A DNA stretch of 64,000 bases, from the NCBI GenBank assembly GCA_900239685.1, contig OENT01000026.1, positions 274,791 through 338,790 of the forward strand. The letters are read 5' to 3'. A program made the position numbers and the translations under genes. The notes beneath the pieces were generated by a model, which was not told the DNA's origin, searched no databases, and worked only from the letters and a program-made list of their open reading frames with translations. Origin of the DNA: Rotaria macrura. Lineage: Eukaryota; Rotifera; Eurotatoria; Philodinida; Philodinidae. Shown in pieces: positions 37,681 through 51,300 of the stretch; within the stretch, counting starts at the first letter, position 1; each line of letters opens with the position of its first letter.

Positions 37681-38733
37681 ATGAATGTCAATAGTCAGCA
37701 GTCTAAATTGAAACTTCGAACATGGGCATCCGTAGCCAGTGGATCATTTGCAGCTACCAGTGCTGTTTTTATTACCAATATGCCTGAAACAATTAAAACT
37801 CGTATGCAACTTGATGGTGAAGCATCGAAACGAACTGGCTTAGGTACTCAGAAACAGTATTCTAATATATTTGATGCTTATAAAAAAATTGTACGCCAAG
37901 AAGGATTCAAAGCACTTCAGGCAGGTCTCGGTCCAGCGATTGGCATTCAAATAATTATGAATGGACTACGACTAGGACTTTTCGAACCTATCCAACACAT
38001 CATTAGAGATATAACTAAATGTAAAGAACACAGCGTTTTAAATAAAGTTGTCTCTGGTGCTATGTCCGGTGTCATTGGTGTAACAGTTAGTTCACCGCTG
38101 TAAATAGAAACTTTCATTTAAAATTCTTATCTTGCATATTCAAGTCGAGTTTCGTTTAGATATCTTGCTAAAAATCGTCTTCAAGCTCAGTCAGCTCATT
38201 TTCATGCTGCTGAAGAGCATCATTATAAAAATACATTTGATTGTTTGAAAAGAATTTTCCACCAGAAAGGTTTTTTGGGATTATTTCACGGAGTAACAGG
38301 TGCTTTACCACGTGTGATCGTTGGTTCAGCAACTCAATTGACAACATATGATAAATTAAAAGTATTCTCAATAGAAAAACTCAATTTACATGATGGTTTT
38401 CCGGCCCATCTATTTGCAAGTTTTATATCATCATTATTTACAGTTACTATGATGAATCCATTCGATGTTATTTCAACACGTATATATCAATCAAGTGGTC
38501 GTGAAACAGTTTATAATGGTGTTTTAGATTGTTTTCAGAAAACCGTACATACTGAAGGATGGAAAGCATTACAAAATGGATGGTTAGCACTTTATTTAAG
38601 ACTAGGTCCTCATACAATATTAACATTTATTTTCCTTGAAAAAATACGTTCATGGTTTTTGACATTCGATCAATTAAGTGTCAAGTCTCAATCGATCCCG
38701 ATTGACGTTATTGTGAATACTGATGTAGGTTAA
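37681..38733 (+). CDS. SLC25A35: Mitochondrial carrier, SLC25A34/SLC25A35 type
   Basis: Two exons (37681-38099 and 38160-38733) with a 60-nt intron give 330 aa, the usual carrier length. Three carrier repeats are seen. Repeat 1 has TNMPETIKTRMQLDGE (residues 32-47), repeat 2 has SSPLYLAKNRLQAQ, and repeat 3 has MNPFDVISTRIY. The strings GALPRVIVGSATQL and LRLGPHTIL are close to human SLC25A34/35 and fungal Oac1-type carriers of the inner mitochondrial membrane. Substrate in animals is not settled; a dicarboxylate or oxaloacetate-like anion is the family inference. In repeat 1 the usual P-x-[DE]-x-x-K proline is displaced by one position (MPETIK instead of PLEVVK). The first in-frame ATG is at 37681. 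Confidence 0.93.
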
Positions 38734-39029
38734 ACAAGAACATAAATCTTCTATTTCTCATAATCGTATAATTTCATAGTTTTTAATGTAGTCGTATATT
38801 CTTTTTTATTTCGAATGGAAAATTGTGTAACATAATTTTTTTCTATTTTTGATAAAATTTTGGATGATGATAGATCGATGACAGATTCTTTCTCGGCTAA
38901 TAGAATTAGATTAACCTATAACACAGTTTATCATTTCACTGTAATTTTACTTTGTCACTTTCCAATGTCCGATTACGGTTGTTTTTCCATAAACTAGCAT
39001 TGAGACAGGAATATATAAGAGAAACGAAG

Positions 39030-39293
39030 ATGAATGTTTGGTATGTGACAATCTCATGTAATAAATTAGAACAAACTAATTATTCTCGTGTTGATAGATT
39101 ATAATCTTGAATACTTCACAGGCGTCCATGTGCAAGTAAGACATCAATAGCATCTGGAATTTTCGATCATTTATCTTCTTGGATTTATGTTGAATCATAC
39201 GAAGACGATAATGTACGAGAAAAACATTCATATTTTGGTCGCCATGACCTATTTGGAATACCTACATGGACAATATCCACCACTTTATATTAA
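39030..39293 (+). CDS. Possible two-exon small protein, 60 aa
   Basis: ATG at 39030 opens an 11-nt exon ending at a strong GTATGT donor. An acceptor (ATACTTCACAG) at 39121 joins it in phase to 39122-39293. The result is a 60-residue peptide with mixed composition (Trp, Gly, His, Asp, Pro; e.g. WIYVESYEDD and FGRHDLFGIPTW) that is less biased than chance AT-rich frames around it. I recognise no family. It could be a short gene, the 3' end of a longer one, or chance. Confidence 0.3.
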
Positions 39294-39359
39294 ATACATA
39301 CGATAAGAACTAAACTCGTCGATAACTTCGTTCTATACGTAGAAGATTACAATATCTCT

Positions 39360-39587
39360 CTACTTTGTTTCCAACAAAACAAACATCAGTTTATATTTAT
39401 TAAGTAGTTGATCATCATCTAGATTAAAATATATACCATCATGAGCATTTATTCGATAATTAGCATTGTCACCACAATGTACAGAAAACATGCAATCCAG
39501 TATCGAGATGTTGTTGATGTTATTATGCCTATCTGACATACGAACAAAACATAAATACTCAAAATCTGTTCTTCTAATTGTTTTCAT
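39360..39587 (-). CDS. Weak candidate ORF, 75 aa
   Basis: This ATG-started frame on the - strand has a balanced, protein-like composition (DCMFSVHCGDNANYRINAHD, then FNLDDDQLLNKYK). No family is recognised. An AG acceptor-like site sits just inside the start, and a GTTTGT donor-like site near the end, so it may be an internal exon of a decayed gene rather than a complete ORF. Confidence 0.2.
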   Translation of the reverse strand: MKTIRRTDFEYLCFVRMSDRHNNINNISILDCMFSVHCGDNANYRINAHDGIYFNLDDDQLLNKYKLMFVLLETK

Positions 39588-42230
39588 TTCATGTCAGACA
39601 ATAAATGGACTTTCTTGAAGTTTCTAAATCAAAAGCTTCCAAACAACAAAACATCTAGAATTTATTTTTATTTTCATTTTCTAAAATAGAAATTCATATG
39701 ACTTTATCCAAATGTGACATTGAGTTGAAACAAAACTGATCTAATTAGAGTATTATGATATTCGATGTATAATTTATGCATGAAACTAATGACAAATCGA
39801 TGATGGAGTCAATTGAAATCTTACGAATCAAGTGGATCTTGCTTTACTATTGTTGCAGATGTGTTACATAAATCCCGATATTTCTTCACAAATTGCTACT
39901 TCCTGTCATCATTTCTGATAATAGATCGAAATCAACCCGAAGCAGCCAATCAACTCCTTGTTGTACTTGATTCTTTTTTATTCTTCATCACAATTGCTTT
40001 TAACGTAAATTCAACTGTTGAAATCCGTTGTATTTTAGTTATTTTTCTAACAAAAAAATATTTTGCAGAAATAATAAAGTATGTAAGATCTTTAAAAAAC
40101 TAAAAACAACTTTTGAATGTATTGTTTTAAAAAACTATGGTATCATTTTCTTTAAAATGTTATTTACTGTGATTCATTTCAATGAAAAATTTTAAAATTT
40201 ATTCTTATCAACTGAAACATGTCAAACACTTATTTTGCAAATCATCAGTTTATTAGAGTAATACAAGAATTCTCCATTATTGGCTTGTGTTCACAATTTA
40301 TTCTCATTCTATAAATCACATCGATCTTTTAGAAAATATGTTATTGATATTGACAATTATTTTATGCATATATGCACAAATACTGTCAAATGAAACCGTT
40401 CATCGTGTAAGAACGAATGTGTTTGATTTTCCATATAAAGGTTTAACGTACGCCAACTAAACTATTTCAATCACATTGTCAATGTTATTGCTTAAATTCT
40501 ATCTATCGATTCATAGTTCGATGAATAGAATTGTATGAATATGCAAATAATTATAGTAGCATATGTAACATGTTAGTTTTTGTCATTGTGTAAAATATGA
40601 TCATCTTTAATGTACTCATATTTTCTAATATCGAGCAGTTGTGCAAAACCTAACTTATTTCAGTCGACATCAACATCATAAAATGTAATCTAAACACAAG
40701 TATTTCCTAAATTTCCGTTCTAAAAATCAAAATGAGCTGGTTGAAATGTCGATTGACACTCAGACATTGCTTGGAGAATGTGTACCGAATGAAGTAATAT
40801 AAATCATTTGAATCGTATAGCGCCTTTGAAAATATTCATTTTAATCAAATTACAAGCCAAGACTCGTGTTTTATACTATCATAATAAAATATAATTTTAA
40901 TAACACACATACATCGACTGCTTGATTAAAATAATTCATTCAAATATGTTGAACATAATAAAAGTAGCAGCAGGTATACTTCTATATTCTACTGAAAGAT
41001 TGAAGCAACTTTCTTTGGCCTGTATCCGTTAATTATACTTTTTTTGACAATCTATTATAACAATGTTGAACAATGCTATTATTCTCTGAACAGAAAAAAA
41101 TAGCTAGATAGTTATCTAAGAAGAGCAATGCTACGACATGTAATTTCCAGAAGAAAATTCGCAAGGCTTCATACTGATGAACTTTGAACATTTGACTTTT
41201 GCATGTTTTGTCACATTTTGACTCCAATGAAAACTATAGATACCAAAATGAAACTCTTCTAATTTATCTTTTCAACAATGTCGTCACAATCCTATTCGAA
41301 AATGTTCAACTATTCATAATACACATAAGCCATGATGAGATTCGTCATTAATAGTATTTGTGGTAGTAGTTTTGATTATTCTTGTTTTCCAAAATAATCT
41401 TTGATGGACAACTAGTGTATTGAATCTTCTAATTTGATTTTATTTCCTAATCTTTAATGGAACATTTGGAAAAGCTGTTAAAGATGTCTTTTATCTGTAA
41501 TGGAAGTATTTCTTAATATGTTATTCTTGATTTTTCAACATTTATCATTTTACACTATAAATAAATGGATGATAAATGCTTGAAAAACATATTGCACTTC
41601 AACATTGAGATGGTGCCAATATCCGATGGGGTTGACAAAATAATTGCTTTGTTGAAAAGTGACAAGATTTTTCTTTACATCGTTCTTAACCACTACTAAA
41701 CGTTGTTTCTTTTTTCTTGGAACAAGTTACTTGTCTATATAATGATTTACAACGAAGACAGATCAAGTTGTTCTATCGGAAAAACATCCAACTCTTAAGA
41801 ATCTTCTCATATGTAAATTAGTCCCCCTTCTAGCATTATAATTACTCTCAGATGCTTAAAATACGTTGCATATATTTCAACATAAGACAAAACGCATTCG
41901 TTTTTTGGTAGATTTATTTATATCATAAAATACAAAGATAATGGATCGTGTTCCCATAAACAAAAGAAAATTTAACAAAAAAAACGAATAGAATCAGAAC
42001 GATACTTTTGAACGAATCGTATAAATTAACGATGTATTTCTTCGAATTTTTCCTCTCAAATAGTTTTCTAGAATCCATTTCTGTACAAACATATGCTGTA
42101 TACGATAAGAAACAAAACAGAATACACGATCAAATAGAAGCATCTATGAGTCTATGATACATACAATAACTGAAAATAAAACACAAAATAAGTAAGGATA
42201 TACGATTGAAAGCAAAATAGATTTTGAAAT

Positions 42231-42355
42231 TTATTTTTCTGCGTCAATAATATGATATTGTTGATAATGATGATACGGCGGGTGTGTCAGATCAGTGTCA
42301 TTGTTTGAAACAAATGGTTGTATAATTAATTGATGTTGGTCATTATTATTGTTAA

Positions 42356-42392
<37 letters not shown>

Positions 42393-45300
42393 GAATCGAT
42401 GCATTCTAAGCCAAAGATTATTTATTGAATCACTAGGATCACTAACGGATGTATGTTTTAATGACCAATCGTGATAGAATTTTCTAAAACGATTATATTG
42501 TTTAAGCGTTAATTGTTTATGATTCTAAACGAAAGATTTATTCATCGAGCGAATTATTCTTATTTAATAAAACTGAGCATACTTGTTTTGTTGTACGTAA
42601 CGAATTACGTTTATAAAAAAAGAAACCTGCTCGATGAAATGGTTTCCGTTTCAGAGTCTTTGTATCGATACGACAATAATCATTATTTATTGTTATTACT
42701 TCAGGTATTGATTGATCGTTTGATGCAGAAAGATTTCTATTAATGAAAAGAACATCGAATTTCTATTATCTGTTTTCATAACGAAAGAACTACTACAAGT
42801 GATCGATCGTTTCAGAATTCGGACCGAGTACATAGAGTTGGTTCTAGTCAAATATAAAAATATGCATTGAGATAAATGCCTTTAAATATTCGATCAAGAA
42901 CCATGGAGATTTTTATACGATTACATTTGATTACAGATCATTCACAGTTTCAGTTCGAAAATATACTTCTGCATTGAACTATTGAAGCTAGAAAACAAAT
43001 GCTGAAGTTCATGGCAACTTTTACACTATAGCCAAGGGTTTTTAAAAGTAAATTATTTCATGCAAAAAAACTTTACAAAAAATCTCAGCATATGAAGAAG
43101 AGTAGGTCGATTGAATTAGCCTTTTTTCTGTTTCGTCTAGTGACTGAGCCATGACATTCGATACATAATATATCGGTTTCTACTTCTAGTCAAAATGACA
43201 TTCATTAATGGATAAAATATTATCATTCAATGTCTTAGCACCTGTCATATTTTCAATCTGAACTTTTTTCCTGAATGACTATAACCTAGAAAAGAATGTC
43301 GAATAACATTCATTATTTTTATATTTGACTAGAATCGACATTATTCATTGAGTCCGTATGTAAAAACGATTTATCAATCAATGATTCTATCTTGAATCAT
43401 ACCGAAGTAAAAATCGAGGTTTTTTCCGTGATTTTGCTCTTGAATGTGTTGTTATTACTTCATCATGATCACCTTGATTCTTGTATAAATATGATTCAAC
43501 ATAATTTGTACCATTTTCACATGTTCTCTCTTCATCTTCATCATCTGATGAATCGATAAGAATTAATGACGTTGTTATTCGACGATCATTTTTAAACTAA
43601 ACATAAGACATCCTCAATCCGGTTCATCTTAATTTTTTCATTCGTATTCAACATACTGGACAAACACGAAATAAACGATTTCCATTAGCATACGGTTCCA
43701 TTTCACGTTGATAAATAGCTTCAGCATTCTGTTGTCCTATGGAATAAAGATTATCAACAATGTCAACTGTAACATTTGCTCGTGAATATAAGCGCATGAT
43801 TGCATCTGATGATTCATCAGTTACGATAGCATGAAGCTAAAAGAAAATTAATTAATTAGACAACAAGGAAATAATGAAGGTTCATTTTTTTGTTTGTTCG
43901 AAAACTTTTCATACTTGTCGAACACAATTCTGAATAATTTTATCCATTGTAAACGCAATGTAAGCATGAATACCAAACATTTCACGCAATGAATCTTCAT
44001 ATGATGAACTGTCCATACTACCATCGAGTAAATTTCGTACCATATCAAGAAATATTGAATAGTATTCGTCAACTGATATATTTGCTAGAAGATAAGACAA
44101 ATATTAGAAGTTCCCGTTAGTTAAAATAAATTAAACTTACGGCGGTTCGATAAACGAAGTACCGAAGCAATGGATGATGATCGATTACGTTGTAAACCAT
44201 TGTCTTGTTGAATTAAACGTAATGCTTGTTGAAACATTTTCAGTAGACGCTCACATAATAATTGATGAAGACGAAAGAAATAATAGTAATTATCATTAAC
44301 AAAAAATAAATGAAACATATCATCCTAATTAAAAGGAAACACATAAACAGCTCAAATAAAAGCATAAGAATAGAAAATTTATTTTAGTTACAGTTTTTTG
44401 ACATTCTTGTGCTAATTGTCGTGGTTTCGTTGTTGAAAAGTCAATATTACGTCGTCGATTTGTATCTGTATAACGTGTTGGTCGAATTTTTTTATCATGT
44501 TTCGCATTATTTTCATTTTCATCATCATCATCATCATCATCATCGTCTTAAGATAAATAAAACAGAATTGAGGATGTCGTCTTAAAATGTTTGACATAGA
44601 AGCAGTTACGAATAGGGTGATATTTTTTTCAAATTAGATACAACAGAATAAACATCCAATAAACGAGTTTTAACGTTTATCAAAATGAATACACGAAAAC
44701 GATTCATACGAATATTAATTCGTAAAGATTTATGAATCAAATAGAAATTTTCGATGTAAAATTGTACCTACATTTGTAAATGATTGTGGATCGTAATTTT
44801 AATCAAAAGTGTAGAACACTACAACATTGGTTCATATGAAAATATTTTTCATATCATATGAATCTGACTAGTAAGTACATGGGATGAGTGCAGAAGGCTA
44901 TGATGATAGAACTTGATTGAATTACTGCTTATCATCATCTATTATATGAATCAAAACAAAGTATTATCTTTATTGTTTGAAACAAAATCAACAAATAGAA
45001 TTGCTTAAGATTTCTAAACCCTGTGGCTACAAATCTAGTACGAAATTCGTATTTTTGTTGCAAGATGTACGCCTAGTCAACGTAGAAATTAAATTATATT
45101 TTCAATGTTTCTGTGTCATCTATTGAATTTCTATATCTCCCATGAAATGTCAACAGAAAACTCTAGAATACTTCTTCATCGTTAGTAATCAATGATAGGT
45201 CATATTTTTAATGGTTTACATTCATGAGTTCATCTGTCTGTTTGCATAGGTTTATCACTGATAACTTGAGATTGTTTTCGGTAGAACTCAAATCCTGATC

Positions 45301-48300
45301 TATTTACAAGTATCTGTATGTTCTCGGGCGAGAGGATTTCATAATCTCAACGAAACTAACTTTCTTACAATTAAACATGCCAATCTACACATGATATCCG
45401 ATCATTACGAATTATTTTTCACTTTTTTAATCTTTACGACTCACCTCTGAATCATATTAGAAATTGACGATGGTTTCTGTGCCACTATTATAATGATCTC
45501 GTAAAATGTAACTGCTCGTTAGGGTTAAAATAGATCAAGGAATCATTGATCTCTTCGATCGTAACTTACTTACTCTAAAGATGGTGGACGAGCATGTCGA
45601 TATTTGTTCACCACTACGTACACACTGTTATAGAGATTCCAGCTATGTTTAAAGCAACCTAGAACATTTGATGATCTGTTGATTGTTGGCTTCGTCTTCG
45701 TCTGTCATATAGATAAGGTTGTACCCTTCTCGCAGGATAAATACCAAAAAGTCTATACTTTGACAGACTCCAAGGTTATGCCAAAGTTATCCGTTACAAA
45801 CACCATCTTATATCAGGTCTATTCGTAGCATGCATCGCGAACATATTACTTTACACTCAATTTATAGCATTCGGTGTAACATGAAAGCCTAGATATTTTA
45901 TCCTACGTCACTGCTACTTCGATTAACAAGTAAGATTAAATATGCAAGTGTTGAGACGATAAATTCGAACAGAAATACTCGTGATACATATTCATATTAG
46001 ACTTAAAATAGTTCAGCATTTCTAAAGCATACATTTGACACACTTTTGAAGGACATACGAGATATGGATTTTTCACTCATTTCTTATAGAATCTACCATG
46101 TGCTTATAATATTTTCATCGTATTCACTCCTGATATCGTTTCAAAAATGCACTAAAATCTTTTCCTTCATTTTCTACATTCATGAATATTCTCTCGTTAT
46201 GTTTCTTTCGAAAATCATTCAAGGTTATAGAACTACTAAATATATTAAAACTTAGTAGACAAATGAAATGTTTATCAAATATAGGACTTCTGAATCAACG
46301 GTACATGTAGTTTGCTTCTCACACTATCGATCTATCTTTATTATTTCGTTTCTATGTCTCTCTAATAGATCAAATATAAAATAGCATGAGATCCAAAAAA
46401 AAAATACACAGTAAAGTCTGAACAATATAAAGTGCTATTGAATTAGCTCAATCAAATGCGTAACAATTATATATGATAGATATTCAATTAATAGAAATAT
46501 TTTAACTGAATAATCCAACAGAATTAATCATTCATATCAGCATAGATGATTTCATATGAAGACGAACTAGCGCACTTTTATGAAAATTATTTGGAGAAAT
46601 GAAATAGGCACAAATTCAAAATAAATCTATACTGACTATTTAAAGTGATTAGCTACTAAATGATTCACGAAGTATAAAAAAATTCTCTGAATATCCATTT
46701 TATTTTAAGAATGTTTAATGTATTTGGTTCAAAGATTTATGTCACAGTAACTTTCCTTAAAATAACAAAAAAAATATGTCGAGAACTCTGCTAGCAATTC
46801 GGAAGTCTACTTTTTTTGTATTTTGTTGAAAATTTTCAACCATATGGTATAGAAACATTCCGAATGAATCTATTAATTTAAGATTTTACATAGATATTAC
46901 GTCTGGAAAGTATATCAATTATTCTCATGGTTTAAAGGTCTTCCTAGAATTTTGACATTAGGATCTGACATGTCATGCGAGTAAAATTTCGAATAATGAA
47001 ACATTTTTTGTTCAAATTCTTGTAGAAAAACATTCGAAAATTTAGCATATCTCTCATAGACGAAATCTTAGTAATTGTTGTACCTTCTTCGTCATCACTT
47101 AATTCTCCACGTGGTGCAAAAAGAAAGTCTGGTAAAAATTGATAAATAATTTTTTTAATATTTTGTTTATCTTCTTTAGCAAATGTCATTTGACGTTTAA
47201 CAAGAAAAATAATTAATGATGCAGCATCATCAAGTATAGATAAATCTTCATAACAAAATACAAGATGCGGTTGATTATTATTTGATGTTAATTGTTGATC
47301 ACGCTAAAAGAACGCATGATGAGTAAATGAAAAGAAAACAAATGTTCAACGTTTTCTTTACTTCTTCTTTGATATTTTCGATTTCATTTAACAGATGACG
47401 ATTTCGAATGATTCGTCCATCCGAATTTTTACAACTAATACCCATATAGTCTAAGGATTTAAGGTAATATTTTTCACTTTGTTCTTTCCAGAAACGTTCA
47501 AAATTCTTTTTGGATTCGCGCCATTCTTCGTCTTTAGATTTTAAACTAAAAATAGAAAACAAACCGAGAAACAAATTGTGTGCTGCTTCTAGTTTTTATG
47601 AGTCGAACCGTTTTAAAACAATTGGAACAGCAACACGTGGGTTTCTTTTTAAACCATCAATTATTTCATTGGCGCGTTCACCATAAATTCTTTGCACAGC
47701 TTGTCTCTGTGTAAATGTTGATTGACCACCTAATTGATCGTCTAGTTGAAAATTATTCAATTGCTCCGATGTTAGAGTATTCATATGTAATTGTACACTT
47801 TCTAATGCTCTTATTGCACTTAAATTAACTTCCATAACAATGTCCAGTTCGAAACGCTCATCTTCGATTTTATACATATGTTCTTCAAAGACACTCTTTT
47901 TTGCTGCCACCGATGATGATTCATCGGTAAACGTTGGAAATAGTACACAATGATCATTGAGAACTTCTTTACATAGTTGTGTTCGCCCACTGCATGCTGG
48001 AAGTAAATAGGAACGTGGAACAGATCGATAACTAGTACCATATTGTGAACATGATCCATAGTCTGAACATAAACAAGAATTATTTCAAAAATAAATTTCT
48101 ATTTAGAATAAACAACACAAATAATCGAACTACACAAGTTATGTTTTCTATCATTACCATATACATGATGAACTAGTCAAGAACATGATGCAAACGAAAT
48201 AATGTCAGATGTTCATTCATTGCATTATAATTTCAGATGTGAAATGTTCAAATTGAATCACAATTCTAATGTGAAATAATACTTAGGTATGAGTAATACA

Positions 48301-51300
48301 CTCATCTAACATCACGCAATGAGTAATATCAGTTCGAATGGTTGTATATCTTAGTAGATATAAAACTGGATCTTACCTATCTGTGCACTCGAATACTATT
48401 ACATACCTCGAAAACAAACCATTTGAATGATCATGATTAATTATTCACAATAAACAATATCGTCACATTCAGAAAACAATAAACGTATATCAACCGATAC
48501 GATTTATTCGACAAAAAAAAATGAAAACCTACATTTGATTTTCATTGGTTTCTTTCTTTCATTTTCAGAACATATCAGTGAAAAACGCTATTAAAATATT
48601 ATCAATACAAGTATCTACATATTTCTAATTTTTCAATCATAAATAATTTGATTAATAATGAATAAAAATTCGATGTTTAATCATAAAACAATTTATATTA
48701 GACTTTCAAACTTATATCAGGAACTTACCGATGCCGATCATACTATCTGTATCATTCTGATCGTAGATAGCTTTTGGAATAATAGCTTCACCTGGTTCGC
48801 GCAAATTAATCAATTCTTGAAATGTTTTCAATAGTTCTGGTACATGACTAGAAGAAAAACAGGAGTGTTTGTAATATTAGTTTTTTCTTCAAATATGTAT
48901 CGTTTACCTAAGATATGATTGGACAAGTTCAAATAATTCAATACGAGATACAATTCGTTTTGTATAAAGAAGAATGCATCGTAAAAAATTATCGAATACT
49001 AATGGACTTCGAAGGGTTTTTTGTACCTTGAAAAGTCGAATAGATACTAGAAGAGAATTATTTTCTATAAACGAAATTACTTTGTCAAAAAATGATATTT
49101 CATCAATGGATGGTAAATTTTGATCTTGTCCGGTTGTATCTTGCAAATTAAGATCATTATTATTTGATATTATTATTGGAGAATTATTGGTCAGTGTGAT
49201 ACGTGATTTCTTTGTAATTCCAGATAATTTCGATGATGAAACAGATCGTTTATTCGTATTAGGTGATGGATTTACTATCGTCGAACGTTTTGGTGAGGAT
49301 GGATGTGATATTTCATCTTTATTCATTGTTGATGATAAACTAGTTTGTGATGGAGTAGACGAAATAGTTGTTGCAGGTGACGATGGTGCTATTATGGACG
49401 ATGAAACAGTACTGTTGATAATTAAACGTGGTGTTGTACTGGTTAAAATTGGATTTATCGAAGGATTTAAAGTGTCTGATGATGAACAAAGTATATCCGA
49501 TATCGAATTCATGCGTTCCTTCATAATAAGAGAGAATAAAATCACGAAAGAAACTAAAAATTTCATGTGTTGAATCTATGTTTACTGTTGGTTGTTGAGA
49601 AGCATCAGGTAAAAATTGACTAAATTCTGAAAGAAGATCTTCATGATTGTTAAACAATTGTGCCACTTTAGCATAAACTTCGGTTTCAGAAAGGAATGCT
49701 GATTGCGTAGCTCCTACACTAGTTGCTGGTGTTAGTGTATCTATGGAATCTAATGAAGAAAAACAATATTTTTTAGATAAGTTATTAGACATATATTAAT
49801 TATTGAATCATGATATTAACAATGATTCATTTCTGAATGGATGACATAGAATTCTGCAAGTTCAAACGTTTCAGTCCTACTGACCACTATCATTTCCGAA
49901 GCAAATCAAACGGTTCTTCGATTTTCTCCTCTTCGATCTAATTGCTATAGTTAGAATGAATAGATTACAAAATTAAGTCCTCGGAAATCTATTCGGATTA
50001 ACATTTGTACAGTGCATCACAATTACTAAGAAAGCTCGTATTTTGTATGCAATGCCATGTCAGAATAATAACTCATAGAATATGCTAAACTTAGTCACGA
50101 TTACTTCACGTGAAGGATAAAGACATGTTTTTCTTTTCTATTTTCAAGTCAGTTTACTCTGAAAGTTTCAAGAAAGACAAACAAACAACAGAAACTTCAA
50201 CTCGACAAATAGAAGAAACTGTTTGATGAACATTATTATTTAGTTTATTCTAGATGATATGATATAGATTTCTATGTTGTTTCTACATATGAAGAGTGCA
50301 GAAATATTTATTTCCAATTGCTGCATAGAATCGATTGACTGATCATCTTGAAAAATCCCTTTCGACGATTACTAGCAATCGAAGAATGTCATTTAAATCA
50401 TTCTATATCGTAATACGAAAAAAAAAAGATAAATTCAAGAAAATACAGCGATAGAATATTATTAAGTATTTCAATTCGAAGTTACATATGATTTAGACCA
50501 GTTGTTTCATTGAATGTCTTCCTTCAGTAACTTTCAATTGACATTAGGATAGTTCGTGCTCACTTTTATCGATCGGCAAAAATTCTATGAACGAGTTTTC
50601 TTCTGTAAAAGTTTGTCAAGAAATTGAACTTAACTATGAAAATCATACGAAAGAGTTTCTATAATATTTGTGTAAGTGTAATGAGTGTAGAATGTTCTCT
50701 AATTAACAATTGCTGGATTTGAACAAGTAAAAAGTACAAATTTCTCAACTGATACGTAGCTTCGAATTTACTATTCATCGAGAAAAAATACTCATACTAG
50801 AAATATTACGAATACATATGAATATCTTTTATTGTTAGCGAGCAAGATGCATCCAGAAAATCGAGAGTAGCTTAGGTTTTTGAGACATGCAAATGTTTTA
50901 GTCAATATAATGCTCCAAGAACTTTTCGGGTGTCTAATTTTTTACTTGTTGATAAATCTTTGACTTCTCTTTGTTGCTTTTGATATGTATGTAAAATTTC
51001 CAAAAATGTTTTGTATACATTTGGATTTCTAAAGAATAGAAATATATTGGATTTCACTAGAAGAACACAGAAAAATGATGAATGCTCACTGATGAAATCG
51101 ATTCTTTATTTTATTGACATAGTTAATTGCATGATTAAATTCAACTGGTTGTCCATTAGCATTGGTTGTATTATTCGTATTATTGTTGATATGGGATGTT
51201 TGTTGTTTATTTGTTTTAGTCGATAAATTGAAACCACCTGTTGTGCCGAAATATGGTATTTGTGGCGCACTAGCTGCCGATATTAAAGCATTAACAGCTT

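Larger units (their letters stand above)
38734..42230. other. Convergent intergenic region, mostly non-coding
   Basis: It lies between the 3' ends of the carrier (+) and SIN3 (-). AT-rich sequence dominates. Two small candidates at 39030-39293 (+) and 39360-39587 (-) are listed separately. A frame at 39813-40103 (+) and several other short frames show no domain. A reverse-strand poly(A) signal (TTTATT on +) at 41913-41918 could serve SIN3. Confidence 0.5.

Noticed and set aside
45515-45652. 46-codon open segment in SIN3 intron 13 with a [10 protein letters not shown]-like string
   Set aside because: It faintly recalls lipid-binding ML domains, but it is short, lacks a start, splice partners and a second conserved block; chance is the simpler explanation.
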